Part shown: piece by piece, positions 1-9,099 of the stretch
How the letters are laid out: every line of letters starts with the position of its first letter
Numbering within the stretch: position 1 is the first letter of the stretch
Source: Yimella sp. cx-51
GTDB taxonomy: Bacteria > Actinomycetota > Actinomycetes > Actinomycetales > Dermatophilaceae
NCBI RefSeq assembly: GCF_017654605.1
Contig: NZ_CP072113.1
Location: 2,790,001 to 2,854,000, forward strand
Direction: 5' to 3'
Length of the DNA: 64,000 nucleotides
Position numbers and translations under genes: made by a program
The notes under the pieces: generated by a model
Databases searched by the model: none
Told to the model about the DNA's origin: nothing
The model's input: the letters and a program-made list of their open reading frames with translations, nothing else

Positions 1-1614
1 CGCGCTGGAGGGTACGCCGACGACGATGCCGGGGATGTCGGTGAGCACCGCCACCGAGTTGTCGTTGTGGAAGTGACCGCCGAAGCCCTTCTGGTAGGCG
101 AGGCCGGCGATGCGCACGAGCATTCCGTTGTGGCACTGACCGTTGGAGAAGAAGCGCAGGCTCGCTGCTTCACCACGCAACTGGTCTTCGGCGTTGTGCA
201 GGTAGGCGAGGTATTGGATCTCCGGCACCGGCAGGTAGCCCGCGAGCGCCGAACCGAGCGCCGTGCCGAGGATCGACTGTTCGTCCAGCAGCGTGTCGAA
301 AGCACGCGCCGCGCCGAACGCCCGGCGCAGACCGCGGGTGACGCCGTAGACGCCGCCCTTGACGCCGACGTCCTCACCGAAGACGAGTGCCTGCGGGAGG
401 GCCGCGAGCAGGTCGGTGAGCGAGGCGTTGATGGCCTGGGCGAGCGTGCGCGGACCAGAAGACTCCGGCAGAGCACCTCGAAAAGCCTTGTCCCGCAATT
501 CATTCGACGCCGGCTCGATGGCGGCCACTGTGCGATCCGGGTCGACGACCAAGGGCGCGATCACTTCGGCGGCGGTGCTGAGGTGCCGCGTGGGAGTGAG
601 CGAGTCGACGGCTTCGGCCACGCGTCCCCGCATCGCTTCGTACTCGTCCAGCACGTCCTTCGGGGTGCGCGCTCCGGAGTTGACCAGCGCAGAGGCCGTG
701 GCCAGCAGCGGGTCGCAGTCGTAGTCGGCGAGGATCTCGCGCGGGCTGCGATAGGCGACTTCGGCGTCCGACCCGGCGTGACCCATGAGTCGGACGGTGC
801 GCAGGTGCAGGATCGCCGGACGTCGCTCGGCACGCACCCGGGCGACGAGTTCGCTCGTCCTGCGAAGAGCCTCGGCGGGGTCGGTGCCGTCTGCCTCGAC
901 GTATTCGAAGCCGGGCCGGCTGCGCAGCATGCTCGCCGTCCACCCGGCCGGGGTGCGAACGCTGATGCCGATGCCGTTGTCCTCACACACCACGAGCAGC
1001 GGCATGGGCACGCCCTGGTGCACGGCATGGCCAGCTGCGTTGAGCGCTCCGACGGCGGTGGAGTGGTTGACCGAGGCGTCGCCCAGGCTGGCGACGACCA
1101 CCGAGTCGTGCGGCCAGGCGAGCTCGACAGCTGCCTGCCGGGCACGTCCGATTGCGAAGGCAGCACCGACTGCGCGTGGCAGGTGCGAAGCGATCGTGGA
1201 TGTCTGCGGGATGATTGCGAGGTCGGCATTGCCGATCACCTTGTGGCGGCCGCCGGAGATGGGGTCGTCGGCGCTGGCGGTCAGCGACAGCACCATGTCG
1301 CGCACCGCGTCATGGCCGGGCAACTGCGTCGCACGCATGCAGTAGAAGGCGCCGGCCCGGTAGTGCAACATCGCCGGGTCGGTGGGCCGCAGCGCCGCAG
1401 CCACAGCGGCATTCGACTCGTGACCGGACGAACCAATCGTGTAGTAGCCGAGCTTGCGCTGCTGCAGCGTGCGCGCCGCGAAGTCGAGATGCCGGCTGGC
1501 CAGCTGCGCCTGGAAGAGCTGCTCCAAGCCCTCGCCACCGGCGGGCACGGAAGGCGGCGCCGACTCCCAGGAACGAACGACTGCGGCGAAGTGTTCGTCG
1601 ATCGAGGTGATCAT
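1..1614 (-). CDS. Fused 2-oxoacid (branched-chain) dehydrogenase E1 alpha-beta, partial
   Basis: Thiamine-diphosphate-dependent E1 component that decarboxylates branched-chain 2-oxoacids and passes the acyl group to a lipoyl E2. The frame is open from ATG at 1614 to the window edge, giving 538 codons without the C-terminus. The N-terminal half carries the ThDP/Mg signature (GDASVNH near residue 178, then CEDNGIGIS near 210) typical of branched-chain E1 alpha. A beta-type pyrimidine domain follows (FGEDVGVKGGVYG, later GQCHNGMLVRIAGL), so alpha and beta are fused in one chain. Its ATG overlaps the stop of the upstream amino-acid dehydrogenase by ATGA, which suggests translational coupling and one pathway: deamination, then oxidative decarboxylation. 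Substrate preference is inferred from this neighbour. The missing end lies outside the window. Confidence 0.85.
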   Translation of the reverse strand, partial: MITSIDEHFAAVVRSWESAPPSVPAGGEGLEQLFQAQLASRHLDFAARTLQQRKLGYYTIGSSGHESNAAVAAALRPTDPAMLHYRAGAFYCMRATQLPGHDAVRDMVLSLTASADDPISGGRHKVIGNADLAIIPQTSTIASHLPRAVGAAFAIGRARQAAVELAWPHDSVVVASLGDASVNHSTAVGALNAAGHAVHQGVPMPLLVVCEDNGIGISVRTPAGWTASMLRSRPGFEYVEADGTDPAEALRRTSELVARVRAERRPAILHLRTVRLMGHAGSDAEVAYRSPREILADYDCDPLLATASALVNSGARTPKDVLDEYEAMRGRVAEAVDSLTPTRHLSTAAEVIAPLVVDPDRTVAAIEPASNELRDKAFRGALPESSGPRTLAQAINASLTDLLAALPQALVFGEDVGVKGGVYGVTRGLRRAFGAARAFDTLLDEQSILGTALGSALAGYLPVPEIQYLAYLHNAEDQLRGEAASLRFFSNGQCHNGMLVRIAGLAYQKGFGGHFHNDNSVAVLTDIPGIVVGVPSSA

Positions 1615-2771
1615 GCGGGCTCGTCCACCAGCCATTGCCCGCGCAGCTCCATGGCGGTGCGCACGCGCGACTGGGCCAGATCGAGTGCTGCCTGGTGCGT
1701 GCCGCGGCCGGTGCGGGCGGCGGCGCCCAGCACGGCCGTGGTGTTGCCGCGCATCTTCTCGGTGACGGTCTCGAACACCCGGCGGGTGTCGACCGGGAAC
1801 GGCGAGTATCGCGCGTCCATCGAGTAGGCGGCCGCGATGATGCCGCCGGCGTTGGCGATGAAATCAGGGACGATCGCCACACCCCGAGACTCCAGTACGC
1901 CCTTGGCGTCTGCGGTGGTCGGCATGTTGGCACCCTCGACCACCAGCCGCGCGGTCGTGGCATGGGCAATGTCGGTGCCGATCGCGTCCTGCCCGGCGGC
2001 GGGCACGAGCACGTCGCAGGGCAGCCGCAGCGCCTCGTCGCGATCGAGCAGCGGGCGTCCGTAGTCGCGGATTCCTTCGTCGCCGGCTTCGTCACGCAGC
2101 TTGGTGAGCGCGGCGACGTCGAGTCCGTCCGGATCGGCTACTGCACCAACGGCGTTGGAGACGGCCACCAGTACGGCGCCCATTTCCTGCAGGCGAGCGG
2201 CGGTGGCGACCCCGACGGCACCGAAGCCCTGGATCGCGACGCGTGCGCCCCGCAGATCGATGCCGGTCGTCTCGGCCGCAGCGCCGGCAGCTTCGGCGAC
2301 GCCGTAACCGGTGATGCCGAGCTTGTCGTAGGGCGTGCCGCCCAGCGTCGCGGGAAGACCGGTCGCAACACCGCGGTCGCGCAGTTCGTCGACGAAGATC
2401 GCGGCGTCCTTCTCGGCCAGGCCCATGTCGAGACCGAAGACATACTCGTGCGGCACCTCGTTGGCCAGTGCGCGGGCGAAGGCCCGCAGGATCGCTTCCT
2501 TGCCCGGGCCGGTCGGGTCGCCGAGGATGCCGGCCTTGGCACCGCCGTGGAAGAGATCGACGGCCGCCCACTTCCAGGTCATGGTGCGTGCGAGGCGAGC
2601 GACCTCGCCGATCGAGAGATCGGCCGACATGCGAGTGCCGCCCTTGCCCGTGCCGCGGGCGGTGTTGTCGATGACGACCACGCCCTTCATCCCCGAGCGA
2701 CGGTCGGAGACACACACCACCTTCTCCGGACCCCAGCGATCCATCAGTTGGAAGATGTCGACCTCGGGCAT
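1611..2771 (-). CDS. Glu/Leu/Phe/Val dehydrogenase
   Basis: NAD(P)-dependent amino-acid dehydrogenase of 386 residues that deaminates an amino acid, probably leucine or valine, to the 2-oxoacid. The family's catalytic lysine region is visible as MTWKWAAVDL with K67, followed by GGAKAGI. A Rossmann fold with GFGAVGVAT lies near residue 205 and the ANAGG motif near the C-terminus. An open frame extends upstream to 2939, but the ATG at 2771 has a good ribosome site (AAGAGG, 5-base spacing) and matches the usual family length, so it was chosen. It precedes and overlaps the E1 gene, which points to branched-chain amino-acid catabolism. Glutamate dehydrogenase activity cannot be excluded from sequence alone. 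Confidence 0.88.
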   Translation of the reverse strand: MPEVDIFQLMDRWGPEKVVCVSDRRSGMKGVVVIDNTARGTGKGGTRMSADLSIGEVARLARTMTWKWAAVDLFHGGAKAGILGDPTGPGKEAILRAFARALANEVPHEYVFGLDMGLAEKDAAIFVDELRDRGVATGLPATLGGTPYDKLGITGYGVAEAAGAAAETTGIDLRGARVAIQGFGAVGVATAARLQEMGAVLVAVSNAVGAVADPDGLDVAALTKLRDEAGDEGIRDYGRPLLDRDEALRLPCDVLVPAAGQDAIGTDIAHATTARLVVEGANMPTTADAKGVLESRGVAIVPDFIANAGGIIAAAYSMDARYSPFPVDTRRVFETVTEKMRGNTTAVLGAAARTGRGTHQAALDLAQSRVRTAMELRGQWLVDEPA

Positions 2772-2956
2772 CAGAACCTCTTCGGACGTGGTGAATGTGA
2801 TGCACACCACTTTGCCGACGAGCATTGATTCCGGCCATCCCTCAAGGCCGTCAGTTCTTTGCCGCAGCGACAGAATTGCTGCTGCTGCTCCTGCGGGTCT
2901 GGACGAATCGCACTGCTGCACAACATAGTTGCCAGACACCGACGAAAGGTTCGATC

Positions 2957-3946
2957 ATGCGCGACGCCCCACCCACCTTGGTCCTGAACGCCTCCGACAT
3001 CGAAGAAATCTTCACTCCCGACATCGCGATCGCCTCTCAACAGGAGGCCTTCGAAGGCCTCGGACGCGGCACCGCCGTGCAGCCCGAACGCATCGTCATG
3101 ACCGACGACCACAGCGACACCTTCTGCTACGCGGCCAAGGTGTCTCCCACCTCCGGAGGCGTGTGCAAGTTCGGCGCAGTCGTGCCCGGCAATACCGCCC
3201 ACGGCCTGCCGTCCATCTCGGCCACCGTGCTGGTGCTCGACCCCGAATACGGCACTCTCGCAGCCATTCTCGACGGCACCACTGTCACCACCATGCGCAC
3301 CGCCGCTGCGTCCGCCGTGGCCGTCCGTGCGCTCGCCCGCAACGACTCGAGCGTGCTCGCAGTCATCGGTGCCGGGGTCCAGGGAGTGGCGCACGCCCAT
3401 CTCATCGGCGAGGTGCTCGACCTCAGCGAGATCCGCATCTTCAGCCCCGACGAGGCGCAGTGTCGAAGCGCGGTCGACGCCGTCGCGGCGAAGACCGCCG
3501 CACGCGTGAGCGTCGCGACATCCGCCGCTGAGGCCGTGCGCGATGCCGACGTGATCGTCACCTGCACCACCTCCTCGACGCCGGTGCTGCAATCGACCGA
3601 GGTGGCCGACGGGGCGACCGTCGTGAGCGTCGGCAGCTTCGCGGCCGACCGCAACGAGCTCGACACGTCGCTCATGAAGCGGGCTGCTGCGGTGGTGGTC
3701 GATCACCTCGAAGTGGCCAAGGTGCACGCCGGTTCGGTGCGGGCAGCCGTCGCCGACGGAGCACTCGAACTGCGCGACGTCCAGCAACTCGGCGACGTGC
3801 TGGTGGGCAGCGCCATTGCCCGACAGGACGATTCGCAGGTCATCGTCTACAACACCGTGGGCATCGGCATGCAGGACGCCGCAGCGGCCGAAGCGATCTT
3901 GTCGACAGCACGCGAAATGGGTCGAGGAACACCGCTGCCGCAGTGA
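2957..3946 (+). CDS. Ornithine cyclodeaminase / mu-crystallin family protein
   Basis: A 329-residue NAD(P)-binding protein of the ornithine cyclodeaminase/mu-crystallin family, which includes ornithine cyclodeaminase, alanine dehydrogenase and ketimine reductases. Visible features are AAKVSP with K61, TTMRTAA with R114 in the substrate pocket region, and the dinucleotide motif GAGVQG at residues 138-143. ATG 2957 was chosen because GAAAGG lies 8-13 bases upstream and the longer frame from 2825 adds unrelated sequence. It is divergent from the Leu/Val dehydrogenase operon and lies upstream of an amino-acid ABC importer, so a role in amino-acid use is likely. The exact substrate is unknown. Confidence 0.82.
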   Translation: MRDAPPTLVLNASDIEEIFTPDIAIASQQEAFEGLGRGTAVQPERIVMTDDHSDTFCYAAKVSPTSGGVCKFGAVVPGNTAHGLPSISATVLVLDPEYGTLAAILDGTTVTTMRTAAASAVAVRALARNDSSVLAVIGAGVQGVAHAHLIGEVLDLSEIRIFSPDEAQCRSAVDAVAAKTAARVSVATSAAEAVRDADVIVTCTTSSTPVLQSTEVADGATVVSVGSFAADRNELDTSLMKRAAAVVVDHLEVAKVHAGSVRAAVADGALELRDVQQLGDVLVGSAIARQDDSQVIVYNTVGIGMQDAAAAEAILSTAREMGRGTPLPQ

Positions 3947-4001
3947 CAAGCCTCAGAGGTGCTTAACCCACCCCAACGAACCGTCGCCCTTCGACCCCTG
4001 T

Positions 4002-4017
4002 TGTGACCTGAGTCACG
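4002..4017. promoter_or_regulatory. CRP/GlxR-like operator
   Basis: TGTGACCTGAGTCACG matches the half-sites of the CRP-family consensus TGTGA-N6-TCACA with one mismatch at the last base. It lies about 78 bases upstream of the ABC importer's first gene, a suitable place for cAMP-dependent control. The match is seen in the sequence; binding is inferred. Confidence 0.5.
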
Positions 4018-4094
4018 CGTGGCAGGTTGGCAGACGAGCGGATGCACCAGCTGCCAGACCCGCGTGATCGACCCGGGCCAGAAAGGGCTACAGC

Positions 4095-4886
4095 ATGAGC
4101 GAGACAACGACGCCGTCGGACAAGACCGCACAGGTCAGACCCACCAGCATCCATGCCCACGGACTGGTGAAGAAGTTCGGCGATGTCACCGTGCTCGACG
4201 AGGTGTCGATGGATGTCGAGCCCGGTCAGGTGGTGGCTCTGATCGGGCCCAGTGGTGCAGGCAAGTCGACCTTCCTGCGGTGCATCAACCTGCTGGAGCG
4301 CCCTACGAGCGGCACGATCACGGTGGGTGATCTGACGATCGAGACCAGCACCACCGTCAGCAGCAAGCAGCTATCAGACCTGCGGCGTGACGTCGGAATG
4401 GTGTTCCAGTCGTTCAACCTCTTCCCGCACATGAGCGTCCTGCGCAACGTCGCCCTACCCCAGATGCGGGTGCTCGGTCGTTCCAAGGACGAGGCGGAGA
4501 GCCGCGCCATGGACCTCCTCAAGCGGGTCGGGCTCGCGGAGAAGGCCGACCAGTACCCGTCCCGGTGCAGTGGTGGTCAGCAGCAGCGCGTCGCCATCGC
4601 CCGCGCGCTGGCCCTCGACCCCAAGGCGATGCTCTTCGACGAGCCCACCTCGGCCCTCGACCCCGAACTCGGGCTGGAGGTGCTGGAAGTGATGCGCGAG
4701 CTCGCCGCCGAAGGCATGACCATGCTCGTGGTCACCCACGAGATGCACTTCGCGCGTGACGTGTCCGATCACCTGGTGGTCATGGCGGACGGCCGGATCA
4801 TCGAGGAAGGCGACCCGAAGCAGATCTTCACCGACCCGGCCCAGGATCGCACCCGTCGATTCCTGCGGGCAGTACTGGATCGCTGA
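4095..4886 (+). CDS. Polar amino-acid ABC importer, ATP-binding protein
   Basis: ATPase subunit of 263 residues that drives uptake of a polar amino acid. Walker A is GPSGAGKST (51-59), the Q-loop is VFQSFNLFPH near 103, Walker B is MLFDE (179-183) followed by SALDP, and the switch histidine lies in VVTHEMHF. The signature reads CSGGQ (158-162) instead of the usual LSGGQ. The sequence is closest in style to GlnQ/HisP proteins. Ribosome site AAAGGG precedes ATG 4095. Two permeases and a binding lipoprotein follow directly, completing one importer. The first permease starts within this gene's stop codon (TGATG). Confidence 0.93.
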   Translation: MSETTTPSDKTAQVRPTSIHAHGLVKKFGDVTVLDEVSMDVEPGQVVALIGPSGAGKSTFLRCINLLERPTSGTITVGDLTIETSTTVSSKQLSDLRRDVGMVFQSFNLFPHMSVLRNVALPQMRVLGRSKDEAESRAMDLLKRVGLAEKADQYPSRCSGGQQQRVAIARALALDPKAMLFDEPTSALDPELGLEVLEVMRELAAEGMTMLVVTHEMHFARDVSDHLVVMADGRIIEEGDPKQIFTDPAQDRTRRFLRAVLDR

Positions 4887-5524
4887 TGCAGTACATCAGT
4901 TCCATTGCCAGCGGCATCCCGTACACGCTCCTGGTCACCGTCAGCGGTTTCCTCATCGGTGTGGTCGGCGGTGTGCCACTCGCCCTGATGCGGCGTTCCC
5001 GAATCGGCCTGGTGCGCTTAATTGCTCGCTCCATCATCGAGATCGCCCGCGGCATCCCGCCGATCGTGTGGGTCTTCCTCATCTACTTCGGTCTGGGCAA
5101 CGGCGTGATCACCGTCGAGGCCCTGCCGGCAGCCATTGCGGCGTTCGGATTGATCTCGTGCGCCTACCTGGCCGAGATCTACCGCGGTGGCCTCTCGTCG
5201 ATCTCGGCCGGTCAGTGGGAAGCCGGCGAAGCCCTGGGCATGCGTCCCTCCCACCAACTGCGTGATGTCGTCGGACCCCAGGTGCTACGCCAGTCGATCC
5301 CGGCGGCCGCGACCTACGGTGTCGGGCTGCTGAAGGACTCCTCGATCGCCTTCACCATCGGCGTGACCGACATCCTCTTCCACGCCGACAGTGCAGCCAA
5401 GAGCTCCTCGTCCCCGATGGTTCCCTACCTGGTGGCTGCCGCGGCATACGTCATGATCACGATTCCTTGTGCGTGGGCGGCCAGGCGCGCCGACACCACT
5501 CTTCGCCGGCAGGTGGCGCGATGA
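4886..5524 (+). CDS. Amino-acid ABC importer permease (first)
   Basis: A 212-residue inner-membrane permease of the HisM/GlnP type. It has several hydrophobic helices and the conserved cytoplasmic coupling loop EAGEALGMRPSHQLRDVVGP, where the ATPase docks. ATG shares a base with the stop of the ATPase gene, and the gene's end overlaps the next permease by ATGA, so the three are probably translated as a coupled unit. It pairs with the second permease as a heterodimer. The substrate is not predictable beyond polar amino acid. Confidence 0.9.
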   Translation: MQYISSIASGIPYTLLVTVSGFLIGVVGGVPLALMRRSRIGLVRLIARSIIEIARGIPPIVWVFLIYFGLGNGVITVEALPAAIAAFGLISCAYLAEIYRGGLSSISAGQWEAGEALGMRPSHQLRDVVGPQVLRQSIPAAATYGVGLLKDSSIAFTIGVTDILFHADSAAKSSSSPMVPYLVAAAAYVMITIPCAWAARRADTTLRRQVAR

Positions 5525-6186
5525 ACTTCATCTCCGACTGGGGCGACAACTTCCCCACTCTCTTCGAGGGCCTGCTGGTCAGCCTCAAGGTGACCTTCGG
5601 CGCACTGGCCATCGGTCTTCCGCTCGGTCTGCTGCTCGCGCTGGGCAACAGCAGCCGCAACTGGGTGCTGCGCGCCCTCACCATCGGCATCGTCGAACTC
5701 GGTCGCGGCATGCCCGCGCTGGTCGTGCTGCAAATCTTCTACTTCGGCATGCCGGGCTTCGGCGTCACGATCAGCTCGTTGATCTCCGCGATCGTCGCGC
5801 TGTCGCTCACCACCGCCGCGTACACCAGCGAGATCATCCGCGGCGGTCTGCAGGCGGTGCCCTCCGGCGAGGTGGAAGCCGCTGACGCGCTCGGCATGAA
5901 CCGCTTCGACACCTTGCGTTATGTCGTCATTCCCCAGGGTCTGCGCATCGCGATCCCGCCGCTCATGGGCTTCGGCGTCCTCGTCTTCCAGATGAGCTCG
6001 CTGGCCTACACGATCGCCCTTCCCGAACTGCTCGGCCAGGCCTACAGCATCGGCTCGAGCACCTTCCGTTACCTGTCCGTCCTTACCCTTGCCGGCCTCA
6101 TGTATGCGGCCGTCACGATCCCGGCGAGCTTGCTCACCGACCGCGCCCAGGCGCGAATGTCCCGCCACCTCAACCGCGCGGCCTGA
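5521..6186 (+). CDS. Amino-acid ABC importer permease (second)
   Basis: A second HisM/GlnP-type permease, 221 residues, with the coupling loop EAADALGMNRFDTLRYVVIP and ERIIRGG-like segment TSEIIRGGLQAVPSGE. ATG 5521 overlaps the preceding stop (ATGA). A longer frame starts at 5467 but lies inside the previous gene and adds non-membrane sequence, so it was rejected. Together with the first permease it forms the trans-membrane channel of the importer encoded at 4095-7051. Confidence 0.9.
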   Translation: MNFISDWGDNFPTLFEGLLVSLKVTFGALAIGLPLGLLLALGNSSRNWVLRALTIGIVELGRGMPALVVLQIFYFGMPGFGVTISSLISAIVALSLTTAAYTSEIIRGGLQAVPSGEVEAADALGMNRFDTLRYVVIPQGLRIAIPPLMGFGVLVFQMSSLAYTIALPELLGQAYSIGSSTFRYLSVLTLAGLMYAAVTIPASLLTDRAQARMSRHLNRAA

Positions 6187-6211
6187 CCCCGCCCCTTCGA
6201 AAGGTTCCGAC

Positions 6212-7051
6212 ATGCGACTCCAACGCACTGCAGGCATCCTGCTCGCCACCGCCCTGGTGCCCACCCTCCTCGCAGCATGTGGAGGGTCCGACTCCGGCGA
6301 CAAGGTGGCCAGCGACTGCAAGCCCAAGCACACCTTCAACACCGTCACCAAGGGCACGCTGACGGTCGCCGGCTACGACCTGCCGCCGTACGGCACGCTC
6401 AAGGACGGCAAGCCGGGCGGCATCGACATGGACATCCTCGCTGAGATCGCCAAGCGAGAGTGCCTGACCGTGACGCCCAAGTGGATGGCTCCGGCCGCCG
6501 TCATCCCGACGGTGCAGAGCAACCGTGCCGACACCGGTGTGCCCGACTGGTACCGCACCGCCGCCCGGGCCGAGATCGTCGCGTTGACCGACCCGATGTA
6601 TCAGGACGAGATGGGCATCTCCTCCAAGACGGGCATCTCCAAGATCTCCGACCTCACGGGCAAGAAGGTCGGCACCGTCGACGGCTACCTCTGGGTCGCA
6701 GACCTGAAGAAGTACCTCGGCAGCACCCTGAAGATCTACCCCTCGACGGTCAACCTCAACCAGGACCTCAAGGCCGGACGCATCGACATCGCCGTCGACA
6801 GCTACGGCTCGCAGAAGGTGACCAACCCTGACAACAAGGTGACGATCGCCGAGCCCGAGCCGTCCGTGGCGGCGTCCAAGGAACCGGCGCAGGCCGCCTT
6901 CCCGGTGCCCAAGAGCAACACCGCGCTGCTGGCTGCGTTCAACGCCAACATCGCCGACATGCGCAAGGACGGCACCCTGGCCAAGATCGTCAAGGCCAAC
7001 GGCCTTGAGGAGAAGATCGTCGAGGTCGGAGCACCCCGTCTGATCAAGTGA
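6212..7051 (+). CDS. Amino-acid ABC importer, substrate-binding lipoprotein
   Basis: A 279-residue extracellular solute-binding protein of family 3. It has a lipoprotein signal peptide with lipobox LLAAC and lipidated C23, then a bilobal domain with typical strand GTLTVAGYDLPPYGTLKDG and the GKKVGTVDGY hinge region. ATG 6212 follows AAAGG at a suitable distance; the frame from 6089 overlaps the permease and was rejected. It captures the substrate for the importer just upstream. Its stop overlaps a possible GTG start of the LysR gene (GTGA), so the regulator may be co-transcribed. Confidence 0.91.
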   Translation: MRLQRTAGILLATALVPTLLAACGGSDSGDKVASDCKPKHTFNTVTKGTLTVAGYDLPPYGTLKDGKPGGIDMDILAEIAKRECLTVTPKWMAPAAVIPTVQSNRADTGVPDWYRTAARAEIVALTDPMYQDEMGISSKTGISKISDLTGKKVGTVDGYLWVADLKKYLGSTLKIYPSTVNLNQDLKAGRIDIAVDSYGSQKVTNPDNKVTIAEPEPSVAASKEPAQAAFPVPKSNTALLAAFNANIADMRKDGTLAKIVKANGLEEKIVEVGAPRLIK

Positions 7052-7074
7052 CCCCCCATCGCAGGGCCTGGCCG

Positions 7075-8031
7075 ATGGACCCCGGTTACCATGCGAAGGT
7101 GCTGAATCCGGTCCATCTGCAGACGCTGGTCACCGTGCTGCGCACGGGCAGCTTCGCCGACGCAGCACGCGACCTCGGCTACACCAGTTCTGCTGTCTCG
7201 CAACAGATTGCCGCGCTCGAGCGGTCGTTGAAGGTCACCCTCTTCGACCGCTCGGCGCGCAGCATCACCCCCACCCCGGCCGCCACCCTCGTGGCCGACC
7301 GGTGCCGAGATTCGCTCGCCGCGCTCAGCGTCCTGGAGGACGACGTCGCGGCGGTCTCGAGTGGGCGGGTGGGCACGCTGCGCATCGGCAGTTTTCCCAC
7401 CGCCAGCGAGCGCATCCTGCCGACCGCCTTCCGGCACTACATCGATGCATCGCCTGAGGTGAGCATCCGCCTGGACGAAGCCGAGCCGTGCGAGCTGCTG
7501 CTGCGCCTGCAGGAAGGCTCACTCGACGTCGCGCTGGAGTTCCGTTACCGGCTCGTGCCCAAGTGCACGGTCAGTGGCACGCGCACGATCACGCTGCTGG
7601 AGGAAGACCTGGTGCTGCTGGTGCCGGCCGAGCACCCCGCAGCGCAGTCAGCGGATCCGACCTGGGACGACTTCCGGGAGGCCACCTGGATCGCCACCCG
7701 TGACGGCACCGACGGTGCCGAATGCTTGGAACGGCTGTGCGCGCAGGCCGGGTACACGCCGCGAATTGCCTTCCGTACCAACGATTACGACACCGTCCGT
7801 GAGTTCGTGTCGTGCGGCCTCGGCGTCGCGCTCGTGCCGGCGATGACGCTCATGGGCGTCGGCGACTCCGAACAGTTCCGCATCGTCTCGCTTCCCGGCA
7901 CCGAAGCAATGCGCAGCATCCACGTGCTGCACCGCAGCGAGATCCTCAACCCGGTCGTGCCGGGCTTCCTGGACGCGCTCCGACAGGCCGCCGACGAGCT
8001 TTCCGGCGACCGGGTGCACGTACCGCAGTAG
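7075..8031 (+). CDS. LysR-family transcriptional regulator
   Basis: LysR-type regulator with an N-terminal winged helix (HLQTLVTVLRTGSFADAARD, then SSAVSQQIAALE) and a C-terminal effector domain (GTLRIGSFPTASERILP onward). Three starts are possible: GTG 7048, overlapping the importer's last stop; ATG 7075, used here, with AGGG upstream; and GTG 7099, which would place the helix-turn-helix at the usual distance from the N-terminus. The protein is 310-327 residues, normal for the family. Its place after the importer suggests control of that operon or of the divergent catabolic genes. This is inference. Confidence 0.87.
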   Translation: MDPGYHAKVLNPVHLQTLVTVLRTGSFADAARDLGYTSSAVSQQIAALERSLKVTLFDRSARSITPTPAATLVADRCRDSLAALSVLEDDVAAVSSGRVGTLRIGSFPTASERILPTAFRHYIDASPEVSIRLDEAEPCELLLRLQEGSLDVALEFRYRLVPKCTVSGTRTITLLEEDLVLLVPAEHPAAQSADPTWDDFREATWIATRDGTDGAECLERLCAQAGYTPRIAFRTNDYDTVREFVSCGLGVALVPAMTLMGVGDSEQFRIVSLPGTEAMRSIHVLHRSEILNPVVPGFLDALRQAADELSGDRVHVPQ

Positions 8032-8043
8032 CCGCCGAGCAGG

Positions 8044-9021
8044 TCAGATCGTCAGCAGCACCTTGCCGATGTGGGTGGAGTCGGCGAGTAAGCGGTGAGC
8101 ATCGGCCACGTCGGCGAGCGGCATGGTGCGGTCGATGATCGGCTGCACCTCGCCGGATTCGATGAGCGGCCAGACGTGTTCACGCACCGCGGCCACGATG
8201 CGGGCCTTGTCGGCCTTGTCGCGTCCGCGCAACGAGGTGGCGATCACCGAGCCGCGCTTGGCAAGCAGGGCGCCGATGTTGAGTTCGGCCTTGGTGCCGC
8301 CCTGGAGGCCGATGATCACCAAGCGTCCGTCGGGAGCCAGCGAATTCACATTACGCTCAAGGTATTTCGCACCGATGACATCGAGAACCACGTCGGCGCC
8401 GCGACCGTCGGTGGCTTTCTTGATCTGCTCGACGAAGTCGTCGTCCTTGTAGTTGATGAGCACCTGCGCACCGAGCTCGCGGCAGCGGTCGAGCTTCTCC
8501 TGCGACCCCGCTGTGACGGCGACGGTCGCGCCGAGTGCATGGGCCACCTGGATCGCCATCGTGCCGATGCCGCTGCTGCCGCCGTGCTGGAGGAAGACCT
8601 CGCCCTGCTTGAGGTGGGCGGTCATCACGATGTTCGACCACACGGTGCACGCGACCTCCGGCAGACCAGCCGCATCGATCAGCGAGACACCCTTCGGAAC
8701 CGGTAGCACCTGCCCGGCGGGCACCGCCACCTGCTCGGCATATCCACCACCAGCCAGCACGGCACAGACCTCGTCGCCGACCTTCCAGCCGTCCACGCCG
8801 TTACCGAGCGCGCTGATCGTGCCGCTCACCTCGAGGCCGGGAATCTCCGACTCGCCCTTGGGCGGCGGGTAAAGACCCTGACGCTGCATCAGGTCGGCAC
8901 GGTTCACTCCGGCAGCGGCGACCTGGATGACCACCTCACCAGCGGCTGGTTGCGGATCAGGAAGGTTGGCGAGGGTGAGGGCGTCGACATCACCGAACTC
9001 GGGAAGGGTAACTGCGAGCAT
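8044..9021 (-). CDS. NAD(P)H:quinone oxidoreductase, zinc-free MDR family
   Basis: A 325-residue medium-chain dehydrogenase/reductase of the quinone oxidoreductase (PIG3/QOR) group. The N-terminal GroES-like domain includes AAAGVNRADLMQRQGLYPPP and lacks the structural zinc cysteines. The Rossmann domain carries LQHGGSSGIGTMAIQVAHALGA in pieces near residue 145. It likely reduces quinones or enone carbonyls with NADPH. It converges on the LysR gene with a 12-base gap, and its start faces the relic locus at 9100-11774. Physiological substrate unknown. Confidence 0.85.
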   Translation of the reverse strand: MLAVTLPEFGDVDALTLANLPDPQPAAGEVVIQVAAAGVNRADLMQRQGLYPPPKGESEIPGLEVSGTISALGNGVDGWKVGDEVCAVLAGGGYAEQVAVPAGQVLPVPKGVSLIDAAGLPEVACTVWSNIVMTAHLKQGEVFLQHGGSSGIGTMAIQVAHALGATVAVTAGSQEKLDRCRELGAQVLINYKDDDFVEQIKKATDGRGADVVLDVIGAKYLERNVNSLAPDGRLVIIGLQGGTKAELNIGALLAKRGSVIATSLRGRDKADKARIVAAVREHVWPLIESGEVQPIIDRTMPLADVADAHRLLADSTHIGKVLLTI

Positions 9022-9099
9022 GGTTCGACTCTACGGGCGAGGGTCGGGCGTTGGCTCCTGCTGTCGCCGCCTGTGCACAGCGCGGGTGATGGACCGCGG

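Noticed and set aside
67-1827. Long plus-strand open frame of 586 codons
   Set aside because: It is antisense to the E1 gene, has an Arg/Gly/Val-rich composition without any motif, and exists because of the high GC content.
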